A stretch of DNA of 9,136 nucleotides, from assembly GCA_015661535.1 (NCBI GenBank), contig DQVY01000286.1:1-9136 (forward strand), read 5' to 3'. The notes under the pieces were generated by a model. The model was not told where the DNA came from, did not search any database, and saw only the letters and a program-made list of their open reading frames with translations. Each line of letters begins with the position of its first letter. Within the stretch, counting starts at the first letter, position 1. A program made the translations under genes and the position numbers. This stretch comes from Sulfurovum sp. (lineage in GTDB: Bacteria; Campylobacterota; Campylobacteria; Campylobacterales; Sulfurovaceae). Positions 1 to 8,450 of this stretch are shown here, piece after piece.

Positions 1-274
1 AGCTTCTTCTGAAACCTCTTTTAAGTTTTGAATCTTTTCTTCTTCTTTTCTTGTAGATAATAACTTTTTTATCTCTACCTTCATTAATTACTTCACCTTT
101 AACTACAGCACCCTCTACGAAAGGAGCTCCTACAGTTAACTCACCGTTGTCAAGCGCTAGAACTTCTTTGAACTCTACCGCTGCTTTTGGTTCAAGATCC
201 ATGTTGTCAAAACAGATAATATCACCTTCTTGAACTTTGAATTGTTGACCACTTGCTTTAATGATTGCGTACAT
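1..274 (-). CDS. rplU: 50S ribosomal protein L21, N-terminal 91 residues (cut by window edge)
   Basis: Component of the large ribosomal subunit that binds 23S rRNA. The translated fragment begins [18 protein letters not shown], the classic L21 start, continues through the [14 protein letters not shown] segment and ends in the basic stretch [17 protein letters not shown], the rRNA-binding tail. Bacterial L21 is usually about 100 residues, so only some ten residues lie outside the window. The ATG at 274-272 is preceded on the minus strand by an AAGGG Shine-Dalgarno about six bases upstream. Its own promoter lies in the gap to ridA, so it probably starts a new transcription unit; rpmA (L27) is expected next but is not visible. 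No frameshift is seen. Confidence 0.96.
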   Translation of the reverse strand, partial: MYAIIKASGQQFKVQEGDIICFDNMDLEPKAAVEFKEVLALDNGELTVGAPFVEGAVVKGEVINEGRDKKVIIYKKRRRKDSKLKRGFRRS

Positions 275-307
275 TGCAAACCCTTTATATCTATTGTTTT
301 TTAAAAA

Positions 308-320
308 GTTTGTGATTATA
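308..320 (-). promoter_or_regulatory. Probable sigma-70 promoter for rplU
   Basis: The minus strand carries a perfect TATAAT hexamer at 320-315, preceded by a short G run, about 40 bases before the rplU start codon; transcription would begin near 308. No TTGACA-like -35 box is present at the right distance. Instead the upstream DNA (about 325-358) is almost pure A/T. A missing -35 with AT-rich upstream DNA is known for sigma-70 promoters of Campylobacter and Helicobacter. The assignment is by motif only. Confidence 0.6.
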
Positions 321-358
321 CCCAAACAATATTTAATAGTATTTTAAATTTCTATAAA

Positions 359-751
359 TTAACCAAAATCTACATGGTTATTTGCCATAGCAATACATTC
401 AATTTCCACCAAAGCATTTTTTGGCAGTGCTTTTACGGCAATTGTACTCCTTGCAGGTCTGTGTGTATCAAAATGATGCGCATAAATTTCATTCACTTTT
501 GCAAAGTCATCCATGTCGGCCAAATATATAGTGGTTTTAATGACATCTGTAAATTCAGCACCAGCTGCCTGCAGAACATAAAAAAGGTTTTTCATGACTT
601 GCTTGGTCTGATATTCTATATCTCTTGTTTCCATTGAGCCGTCAGGCATCAATGCTATCTGTCCTGAAGTATAAATGAGACCATTGGCCTCAACAGCTTG
701 TGAATAAGGCCCAATTGCCTGCGGTGCTTCCTGTGTCGAAATAAATTTCAT
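359..751 (-). CDS. ridA: RidA family reactive imine/enamine deaminase (YjgF/YER057c/UK114)
   Basis: Small cytosolic trimeric enzyme that hydrolyses reactive 2-iminobutanoate and 2-iminopropanoate, made by PLP enzymes such as threonine dehydratase, to the 2-keto acids and ammonia. At 130 residues it has the usual family length. Visible hallmarks are GPYSQA (residues 14-19), TSGQI (28-32), the signature RPARST around Arg101, which binds the substrate carboxylate, and the closing LVEIECIA with Glu118 in the place of the catalytic glutamate. These features point to an active RidA rather than one of the non-catalytic Rid subfamilies. The Shine-Dalgarno AAGGAG at 765-760 sits eight bases before the ATG and overlaps the stop codon of the upstream lipoprotein gene, so the two are probably cotranscribed. 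It could relieve imine stress from the PLP enzyme MetY nearby, but that link is inference. Confidence 0.93.
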   Translation of the reverse strand: MKFISTQEAPQAIGPYSQAVEANGLIYTSGQIALMPDGSMETRDIEYQTKQVMKNLFYVLQAAGAEFTDVIKTTIYLADMDDFAKVNEIYAHHFDTHRPARSTIAVKALPKNALVEIECIAMANNHVDFG

Positions 752-763
752 TAATTTTTCTCC

Positions 764-1099
764 TTAGTTTCTTTCATAAAATATATACGATGTAGAATAA
801 TCAGAAAATTCAAAATAGACTTTCTTCTCACCTTTATCCTCTACACCATTAAGATTGATATCATCTATGCCATATCCATAACGATACGGTCGCATTTTTC
901 CATCATTGCTCCCATAGGCTGTAGATAGTTTATCGATATGAATAAATTTATGTACCAGTTTATCACCTGCATAAATATCAAGTACGCCATTGGTACCTGT
1001 CCAGTTTTGCAGTGAGCGGCTAAGGCTATTTTGTGTCTCTTGGGTACATCCTGCAAAAAACAGAATCATACTTGAAAGAAATAATGTATTTAATTTCAT
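764..1099 (-). CDS. Small predicted lipoprotein of unknown function with an EF-hand-like loop
   Basis: I do not recognise a family. The 111-residue protein opens with a short basic start (MKLN), a hydrophobic segment (residues 5-16) and a lipobox FAGC ending at Cys18, so it should be processed by signal peptidase II and lipid-anchored; Thr at +2 (no Asp) favours sorting to the outer membrane under the E. coli rule. The mature part is about 94 residues, rich in Tyr and Asp. Residues 80-91 read DINLNGVEDKGE, which matches the 12-residue EF-hand calcium loop spacing (acidic or amide side chains at 1, 3, 5 and 9, Gly at 6, Glu at 12). The start is well supported by a GAGGAG Shine-Dalgarno five bases upstream. 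It lies 38 bases after the ThiF-like gene, and its stop overlaps the ridA Shine-Dalgarno. That it is expressed is likely from context; its role is unknown. Confidence 0.82.
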   Translation of the reverse strand: MKLNTLFLSSMILFFAGCTQETQNSLSRSLQNWTGTNGVLDIYAGDKLVHKFIHIDKLSTAYGSNDGKMRPYRYGYGIDDINLNGVEDKGEKKVYFEFSDYSTSYIFYERN

Positions 1100-1137
1100 T
1101 TTATCTCCTCATTTTTATGTATTGTAGCCATTTTATT

Positions 1138-1815
1138 TTAAGCTTTTGGCATACCGAATTTTTGGGTAATTAACTCACCTTCATCGTTAAAATATAAATA
1201 ATAGAGTTTATCTTTTGTTACGGTAAGCCCGGAAAGGTAACGCAAAGCAAGGTTTGCCTGTAAAGACCCTATATGCATCACGATAGGGGCGGTAATGCCT
1301 CCTGGCTTATGATCAGAAATATTAAAGACTTGAAAGTTCGCCTCGTTAAAGAAACAGACCTGTCCGTTAAACTCTTCAACCGAGGCATAGATCCATGGTG
1401 TATTGGTTTCTTTGGCGTGTTTATCTATCTCAGCGCGTACTGGTAGATTGTCTGTGGCATCGAGGATAAGGTCATAACGATTACCCATCTCTTTAAACGC
1501 TTCAAAGCGCATATCAAAAGCCACTGCCTTCACAAAAGGGTTTTTAGACTCAATGACCTGACAGACTGCCTTGGCTTTATTTTTCCCCTCATCATTCAGT
1601 GTAAACGCAATCTGTCTATGAATATTATGTGAAGATACGGTATCAAAATCAACCATATGTATCTCACCTATACCTGAGGTACCTAATGCCATGGCCAAAG
1701 TACAGCCAAGGCCGCCTGAGCCTATAATGGCTATCTTTTTTTTCTCTAAACTTTTCTGAACACTTGCGCCCCAAAGCTGTATCTGTCTGTTAAAATATTC
1801 TTCCTGTGTCATCAT
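1138..1815 (-). CDS. E1-like ThiF/MoeB/HesA family adenylyltransferase lacking zinc cysteines
   Basis: Rossmann-fold protein of the family that adenylates the C-terminal glycine of ubiquitin-like sulfur carriers such as ThiS or MoaD, using ATP. Seen in the sequence: the family N-terminus YFNRQIQLWG (residues 7-16), the nucleotide loop GSGGLG (32-37), acidic MVDFD (54-58), NIHRQ (64-68), LDATDN (118-123) and a C-terminal IGSLQA (182-187). It is 225 residues, shorter than typical ThiF or MoeB (about 245-250). The two CxxC pairs that bind zinc in those proteins are absent; the only cysteines are Cys38, Cys85 and Cys154, none at the usual thiol-transfer position. Adenylation looks possible, but the sulfur-transfer chemistry of ThiF does not. 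Its start overlaps the nitrilase-like stop (TAATG). There are two tandem ATG codons; the second (1812) is better spaced from the GAGGA motif. The partner and substrate are unknown, and I give no gene symbol. Confidence 0.85.
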   Translation of the reverse strand: MMTQEEYFNRQIQLWGASVQKSLEKKKIAIIGSGGLGCTLAMALGTSGIGEIHMVDFDTVSSHNIHRQIAFTLNDEGKNKAKAVCQVIESKNPFVKAVAFDMRFEAFKEMGNRYDLILDATDNLPVRAEIDKHAKETNTPWIYASVEEFNGQVCFFNEANFQVFNISDHKPGGITAPIVMHIGSLQANLALRYLSGLTVTKDKLYYLYFNDEGELITQKFGMPKA

Positions 1816-2618
1816 TATTCCTCACGTAACTTTAGTTCTCTTTCAAAACCCCAAGCTTTCCGATGTTCTAAAACTTCTTTTTTATCTATCATTTCAACAA
1901 GCATGGACTCTTTGTCTTCAAGCATCATTTCGACTTCACCTTCTGGTGAAACCAACATGGTATCACCGTAAAACTTCCATTTTACCTCATCATCACTGTA
2001 CTCACCCAGGCGATTTGCACGAAGGATGTAACAGCCATGCAAAAAAGCTTTGGTTTTAATGATCTCTCTCCAACGGTTATGCGACCCAAAGGTGGAGGCT
2101 GTAGGAAGTAGGACCAAGTCTACTTTTTTCTCTGTAGCACGTTGCCAAAAATGGTCAAAGTGTAATTCAAAGCCTGCCATAGCCATGATCTTAAATCCCT
2201 TAATAGTAAAAGTCATTGGATCTTTAAGCGGGGCTACTTTATTGGCAAAAAATTTCTTTTCATTCCAATGTGCATAAGGAAGTAAAATTTGCTGCTCATA
2301 ATACTTTGTATGTTTAGGCGTGATTTTCACTATGGTTTTGTGATAGCCGTCTTTTTTGGTCATAATAATGGGTGCAACAAAAATAATCTCATATTTTTTT
2401 GCAAGATTTTTCAGCAGTTCAATATGTTTACGGCTCTGCTCTTTCACCATATTGGGAGCCATGGTCGCAAACTCTTTAAAAAAATGGTTGAGTACATACT
2501 CTCCAAGCAGCATCACATCAGCATTTCGCTGCTTGGCTTGTTTCAGATAATACTCAAGTCTTGTAGCATTCATGCCCAGTGTGGGTAATTGGAGTGCAGC
2601 GACAACAAGCTGTGCCAT
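1815..2618 (-). CDS. Nitrilase-superfamily (carbon-nitrogen hydrolase) protein with degenerate active site
   Basis: The 267 residues span one whole nitrilase domain with no added domain. Active members use a Glu-Lys-Cys triad to hydrolyse amides or nitriles. Here Glu40 is kept (LLGEYVLN). In the segment that normally reads YxKxHL, the protein has YYEQQILLPY, putting Gln109 where the Lys should be. In the segment that normally reads ICYD or ICYE, it has MAMAGFELHF, putting Gly149 where the Cys should be. The codons (CAG at 2294-2292, GGC at 2174-2172) read cleanly, without frameshift. Later family landmarks remain: LVLLPTAS (168-175), AFLHGCYILRANRLGE (191-206, whose Cys196 is the common non-catalytic one) and SPEGEV (224-229). 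It therefore looks like a folded pseudoenzyme, perhaps a binding or regulatory protein, or an enzyme with altered chemistry. It overlaps xseB upstream and the ThiF-like gene downstream (TAATG at each junction). C. jejuni has, from memory, a nitrilase-family gene (Cj1056c) at the same place. Confidence 0.88.
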   Translation of the reverse strand: MAQLVVAALQLPTLGMNATRLEYYLKQAKQRNADVMLLGEYVLNHFFKEFATMAPNMVKEQSRKHIELLKNLAKKYEIIFVAPIIMTKKDGYHKTIVKITPKHTKYYEQQILLPYAHWNEKKFFANKVAPLKDPMTFTIKGFKIMAMAGFELHFDHFWQRATEKKVDLVLLPTASTFGSHNRWREIIKTKAFLHGCYILRANRLGEYSDDEVKWKFYGDTMLVSPEGEVEMMLEDKESMLVEMIDKKEVLEHRKAWGFERELKLREE

Positions 2619-2827
2619 TAGATCTCGTCACTTATGTTTTGATTGGCTTGTTCTATTACTGTAATTTTTGTTTTGGCTTCTTCTATGAGTTTTTGTGCTT
2701 CTTTGATGTTTTTCAAGCCTTCTTCATAAAGTTTTACAGACTCTTCCAGTGTAATTTCGGGATTCATCAATTTTTCAAGTAATGCTTTTGAATGGTCTAA
2801 CTTTTCTTCAAAACTTTGTGCTTTCAT
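2618..2827 (-). CDS. xseB: Exodeoxyribonuclease VII small subunit
   Basis: Small helical subunit that binds along XseA to form exonuclease VII, which degrades single-stranded DNA from both ends into oligonucleotides in recombination and mismatch repair. The 69-residue length and pattern are typical: SFEEKLDHSKALLEKL (5-20), the conserved turn NPEITLEESVKLYEEGL (22-38) and a long charged helix to about residue 57. The large subunit XseA is not in the window. The ATG overlaps the metX stop by four bases (ATGA), and an AGGAT motif about nine bases upstream lies inside metX; its own stop overlaps the next start (TAATG). Translation is therefore tied to metX and the nitrilase-like gene. In C. jejuni the counterpart follows guaB directly, from memory; here two methionine genes stand between them. 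Confidence 0.93.
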   Translation of the reverse strand: MKAQSFEEKLDHSKALLEKLMNPEITLEESVKLYEEGLKNIKEAQKLIEEAKTKITVIEQANQNISDEI

Positions 2828-3918
2828 TGTAATACATCCTTTATACTCTCTTCAAATTTATCTAACTCTACCAAAAAAGCATCATGTCCATAGGTGCTTT
2901 CAACTTCCAGATAACTATAAGACTGCCCATTTTCTTCCATCATCTTTGCTATGTGCTCCATCTCAGACGGGAAAAAGAGGTAATCAGAGGAAAAGCTTAT
3001 CATATGTACCTTTGCTTTTATACGTTCAATAGCATCATCCAAGGAGTCATAGCCACGGCTTAAATTAAAGGTATTGATCGCTTTGACTATATAAAGGTAA
3101 GAGAGTGGGTCAAAATTACGTGAAAAATTGTTCGTGTTGTACTCCATATATCGCTCTACTTCATAACGTCCGAAAAGTTCAAAGAGCCCGTCATTATTGA
3201 CATAGTTACGTCCAAACTTTTCATCCATGGATTCTGGTGCCAGGTAAGAGATATGCCCGGCAATACGCCCAATTGCCAAGCCATCTAGACCTTCTTCACG
3301 AAAGGCATCTTTGTCATAATTTCCATGTTCAAATCTTGGGTCACGTCTAATGGCTTCAACAGCCACTTTGTTAAATGCTATTGTCCAGGGACGTGTCGCA
3401 TAGGTAGCAGCAAGAGAGATAACATCATCTGCAAAATTAGGGTAATCTACAGCAAATTGAAGTGCCTGCATCCCACCCATAGAGCCGCCGATCACCGCAC
3501 GAAGATGATAAATACCCAACTGCGAAAGAAGATGCATTTGTGCACGTACCATGTCTTTGACCGTTACCACAGGAAACTTCAGTCTAAAAGGTGCCTGACT
3601 GGGGTAATTGTTACTCATAGGCCCGGTACTGCCAAAACAGGAGCCTAGCACATTGGTACAGATAACAAAAAACTTGTTAGTATCTAAAGCTTTCCCGTCA
3701 CCAATGAGTCCGTCCCACCAACCTGCTTTTCTCTCACCTTCATACACACCTGCAGCATGATGAGAACCAGACAAGGCATGACAGACTAAGATCACATTGG
3801 ATTTGTCTTCATTAAGCTCACCATACGTTTCATAAGTGATCTCATAAGGTTCTAATATACGCCCGGACTCCAGGTAAAGAGGAGAGCTGAAATGTGCTGT
3901 TTTGGTTTCGATTTTCAT
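2824..3918 (-). CDS. metX: Homoserine O-acetyltransferase
   Basis: Alpha/beta-hydrolase enzyme that transfers an acetyl group from acetyl-CoA to L-homoserine, the committed step of methionine synthesis; it supplies O-acetylhomoserine to MetY encoded upstream. Seen: the N-terminal YETYGEL (29-35), CHALSGSHHAAG (46-57), the family block CTNVLGSCFGSTGPMS (87-102), the nucleophile elbow GGSMGGMQ with Ser146, Asp312 in FSSDYLFFP and His345 in YGHDAF, completing the Ser-Asp-His triad. The 364 residues are normal for MetX without an attached MetW domain. The family also contains succinyltransferases; acetyl specificity is inferred from overall resemblance and the adjacent metY. The start is fixed by the typical MetX N-terminus, although the Shine-Dalgarno is weak (an AAAG about eight bases upstream). 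It follows metY after 158 bases holding a REP-like repeat and overlaps xseB. Confidence 0.95.
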   Translation of the reverse strand: MKIETKTAHFSSPLYLESGRILEPYEITYETYGELNEDKSNVILVCHALSGSHHAAGVYEGERKAGWWDGLIGDGKALDTNKFFVICTNVLGSCFGSTGPMSNNYPSQAPFRLKFPVVTVKDMVRAQMHLLSQLGIYHLRAVIGGSMGGMQALQFAVDYPNFADDVISLAATYATRPWTIAFNKVAVEAIRRDPRFEHGNYDKDAFREEGLDGLAIGRIAGHISYLAPESMDEKFGRNYVNNDGLFELFGRYEVERYMEYNTNNFSRNFDPLSYLYIVKAINTFNLSRGYDSLDDAIERIKAKVHMISFSSDYLFFPSEMEHIAKMMEENGQSYSYLEVESTYGHDAFLVELDKFEESIKDVLQ

Positions 3919-3943
3919 AGACTGCTTTGATGGTAAAATTTAT

Positions 3944-3979
3944 TGCTAATATTTTATCGTATTTGTGCTTTGTTTTGTA
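3944..3979 (-). promoter_or_regulatory. Possible metX promoter (weak)
   Basis: On the minus strand TAAAAT (3956-3951) lies 17 bases after TACAAA (3979-3974) and about 32 bases before the metX ATG. The TACAAA hexamer overlaps the outer end of the REP-like repeat. A TACAAA-17-TATAAT arrangement also precedes metY, but TACAAA matches TTGACA at only three of six positions and the region is AT-rich, so this is a weak call. metX may instead be transcribed by readthrough from metY. Confidence 0.3.
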
Positions 3980-4075
3980 GGTCGGGGTCTCCGTACCCAG
4001 ACAATTCCCATGTATAACAAGGTGCTGATTTTATTTTATACACATTTATGTCTGGAAGAGGACATCCCGACCTAC
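3977..4075. repeat. 99-base nested inverted repeat: pair of REP-like hairpins with GTAG feet (BIME/MITE-like)
   Basis: The two 26-base ends (3977-4002 and 4050-4075) are inverted copies matching at 20 of 26 positions, with perfect outer ten bases (GTAGGTCGGG / CCCGACCTAC) and perfect inner six (CCAGAC / GTCTGG). Each end also folds on itself: GTCGGGG (3981-3987) with CCCAGAC (3996-4002) around an eight-base loop, and GTCTGGA (4050-4056) with TCCCGAC (4065-4071) around an eight-base loop. Both stems have seven positions with one mismatch at the same place (G opposite A). Each has GTAG immediately at the foot of its stem (3977-3980 on plus, 4075-4072 on minus). A third inverted pair, TGTATAA (4011-4017) and TTATACA (4036-4042), is centred almost exactly on the same axis. 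The element starts one base after the metY stop codon. GTAG at the foot of an imperfect hairpin is the known mark of REP elements mobilised by RAYT (TnpA-REP) transposases; no such gene is in the window. It may also affect mRNA ends between metY and metX. Confidence 0.75.
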
Positions 4076-4076
4076 T

Positions 4077-5339
4077 TTAACCCAATGCCTTTGTCAAGTC
4101 ATCAATTAAATCTTGTGTATCTTCTAATCCCACACTTAATCTCACAAGCCCACCAGGTACCCCTGCTTCTTCTAACTCTTTCTCTGAAAGTTGTTGGTGT
4201 GTGGTACTTGCAGGATGTGTGATGATAGATTTAGAGTCGCCAATATTCACCACTACAGAAAAGATCTCTGTAGCATCTGCGATTCGTTGGGCCTCTTCTT
4301 TTGTCTCCACTTCAAAAGAGAGCAAACCCGATGCCATACCATTTTTAAAGTATTTTTGCACCAATGGGTACTGTGCACTGGACTTTAGCCCCGGGTAATT
4401 TACTTTAGATACTTTTGGATGTGCTTCTAGAAACTCTGCTATTTCCAGCGCAGAAGAAGAGTGCTGCTTCATACGAAGCGGCAATGTCTCTAACCCCTGT
4501 ATATGTAACCAGGAGTTAAAAGGACTTGGTGTTCCGCCAAGATCACGAAGCAGTGCCAAACGTACCCTGAGAGAAAAAAGTGGTAATGGCAGATCACTAT
4601 AGACAAGTCCATGGTAACTCTCATCTGGTTCATTAAAATGAGAGTAACGTGCATTACCTTTTATTTTTTCTACCAAATTTGCACGCTCCACAATAATACC
4701 GCCAAGTGCTAATCCCTGTCCTGTCGTATACTTACTCGTACTGTGTACAGACAAGTCTACACCATAGTCAAAAGGTTTGCAAAGTACCGGTGTACCCACA
4801 GTATTGTCTACACAGGTAAGTATGTTATGCTTGTTGGCTATAGCAGTAATAGCCTCGATGTCTGCCACATCTATGCTGGGGTTGGTAATACTCTCAAAAA
4901 GGATGATCTTTGTTTTATCATCTACTAAATCCTCTATCTCAAATGGGTTATTTACATCAAAATAACGTGTCTCTATACCAAAACGTTTGATGGTATGCCC
5001 CGTAAGTGTTGTGCTTCCACCATACACCTGTTTTGCCACGATGATGTTATCTCCAGCTTCAGCCACATTGGCAATAGCATAAAAAATAGCCGCCATCCCA
5101 GAAGCTGTTCCAATAGCCGCTACCCCACCCTCAAGTGCTGCAAAACGTTTTTCAAAGACATCTGTAGTTGGGTTCATCAGACGTGTGTAGATGTTCCCTA
5201 ATTCTTTCAATGCAAACAAATTTGCTGCATGTTCAGTATCTCTAAATTCATAAGCGGTACTCATATAAATTGGTACTGCCATGGTTCCTTGTGCATCTTT
5301 CTCATATCCTGCGTGTACTGCTATCGTTTGCTCATGCAT
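4077..5339 (-). CDS. metY: O-acetylhomoserine sulfhydrylase (aminocarboxypropyltransferase)
   Basis: Cytosolic PLP enzyme of the Cys/Met metabolism family that joins sulfide to O-acetylhomoserine to give homocysteine and acetate, the direct sulfhydrylation route to methionine. Seen: N-terminal HEQTIAVHAGYE (2-13), IYTRLMNPTTDVFEKR (50-65) whose Tyr51 and Arg53 contact PLP phosphate of the neighbouring subunit, TASGMAA (78-84), VDNTVGTP (177-184) with Asp178 pairing the pyridine nitrogen, and SVHSTSKYTTGQG (197-209) with Lys203 as the Schiff-base lysine. A C-terminal LVRLSVGLED block places Arg400 for the substrate carboxylate. The 420-residue length and the RDLGGTPSPFNSWL segment (265-278) favour MetY over the shorter MetB/MetC/MetZ enzymes. 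AAGGAA lies six bases before the ATG. Downstream metX makes its substrate. Use of free sulfide fits a sulfidic habitat (inference). Confidence 0.95.
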   Translation of the reverse strand: MHEQTIAVHAGYEKDAQGTMAVPIYMSTAYEFRDTEHAANLFALKELGNIYTRLMNPTTDVFEKRFAALEGGVAAIGTASGMAAIFYAIANVAEAGDNIIVAKQVYGGSTTLTGHTIKRFGIETRYFDVNNPFEIEDLVDDKTKIILFESITNPSIDVADIEAITAIANKHNILTCVDNTVGTPVLCKPFDYGVDLSVHSTSKYTTGQGLALGGIIVERANLVEKIKGNARYSHFNEPDESYHGLVYSDLPLPLFSLRVRLALLRDLGGTPSPFNSWLHIQGLETLPLRMKQHSSSALEIAEFLEAHPKVSKVNYPGLKSSAQYPLVQKYFKNGMASGLLSFEVETKEEAQRIADATEIFSVVVNIGDSKSIITHPASTTHQQLSEKELEEAGVPGGLVRLSVGLEDTQDLIDDLTKALG

Positions 5340-5344
5340 TATTT

Positions 5345-5397
5345 TTCCTTATTGAATTATATATGTAAATTATAGCTTGTGTGTGCTTGAATTTGTA
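5345..5397 (-). promoter_or_regulatory. Probable metY promoter and ribosome binding site
   Basis: On the minus strand TATAAT (5374-5369) is preceded 17 bases upstream by TACAAA (5397-5392); a second TATAAT lies at 5361-5356, and the AAGGAA Shine-Dalgarno (5350-5345) is six bases from the start codon. Transcription from the first box would begin near 5362, giving a leader of about 20 bases, too short for a riboswitch. No MetJ-type or SAM riboswitch element was recognised. Confidence 0.5.
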
Positions 5398-5489
5398 TAG
5401 AAGAGGTTTTAAAATATATGTGGATTTTTCTCGCATCACAGCTGGAGCTATTGATCTAGAAAATGTGACACTATGCTTATTTCCCTATT
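5398..5489. other. Intergenic remainder between the metY promoter and the guaB-end hairpin
   Basis: AT-rich, no inverted repeat longer than a few bases and no convincing gene. One minus-strand frame stays open for about 50 codons but has no credible start with a Shine-Dalgarno and runs out of frame into metY. Confidence 0.4.
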
Positions 5490-5513
5490 GGTGCGTTAGG
5501 AAACGCACCCTAC
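5490..5513 (-). repeat. Single REP-like hairpin with GTAG foot, abutting the guaB stop
   Basis: On the minus strand GTAG (5513-5510) is followed at once by a perfect eight-base-pair hairpin: GGTGCGTT (5509-5502), loop TCCT (5501-5498), AACGCACC (5497-5490). The GTAG begins directly after the guaB TAG codon. The architecture (GTAG then stem) is the same as in the two hairpins between metY and metX, but the stem sequence is unrelated, so it belongs to a different REP subfamily if it is one. There is no run of T after the stem (AATAGGGA follows), so it is not a standard intrinsic terminator, although it could stabilise the guaB mRNA end. Confidence 0.65.
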
Positions 5514-8315
<2,802 letters not shown>

Positions 8316-8319
<4 letters not shown>

Positions 8320-8450
8320 TTCTCATCCTCAACTTTTAATTTCTTTTTATAATACGCCCCAACTGCCAAGCCAATGCCAACCAATCCAAATATAAAAACG
8401 ATTGAGCCAATGATCACTTCCGCGGGTATAGGCTGACTCATATCAAACAT
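8316..8450 (-). CDS. Small single-pass membrane protein (44 residues), unknown function
   Basis: The minus strand encodes 44 codons beginning [16 protein letters not shown], then a hydrophobic Gly/Ile/Val-rich segment (about residues 12-33), and ending [12 protein letters not shown]. The shape is one transmembrane helix with a basic cytoplasmic tail by the positive-inside rule, with a short N-terminus outside. Its ATG shares a base with the ileS stop (TAATG) and its TGA overlaps the gatA GTG start (GTGA), so it fills the space between two housekeeping genes exactly. A GGAG lies about 11 bases before the ATG; Met4 is an alternative start. From memory, C. jejuni has a small hypothetical gene (Cj1060c) at the same position between ileS and gatA, which supports it being real. 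I do not recognise a family. A role cannot be read from the sequence beyond membrane location. Confidence 0.72.

Noticed and set aside
275..358. Terminator after ridA
   Set aside because: Only a five-base AATTT/AAATT pairing is present, with no GC-rich stem; the region is better explained as the AT-rich rplU promoter.
3965..4222. Plus-strand 85-codon open frame beginning MLCFVGRGLRTQT
   Set aside because: It runs through the REP-like repeat and then antisense into the metY end; no Shine-Dalgarno or family resemblance, so it is a repeat-derived artefact.
5340..5400. SAM or other riboswitch leader for the methionine genes
   Set aside because: The predicted leader is about 20 bases and no conserved helices are seen.
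5340..5489. Minus-strand open frame of about 50 codons upstream of metY
   Set aside because: It lacks a convincing start and Shine-Dalgarno, has no recognisable relative, contains the metY promoter and enters metY out of frame.
5490..5509. guaB-end hairpin as an intrinsic terminator
   Set aside because: The stem is strong but no T tract follows on the minus strand, and the GTAG foot fits a REP element better.
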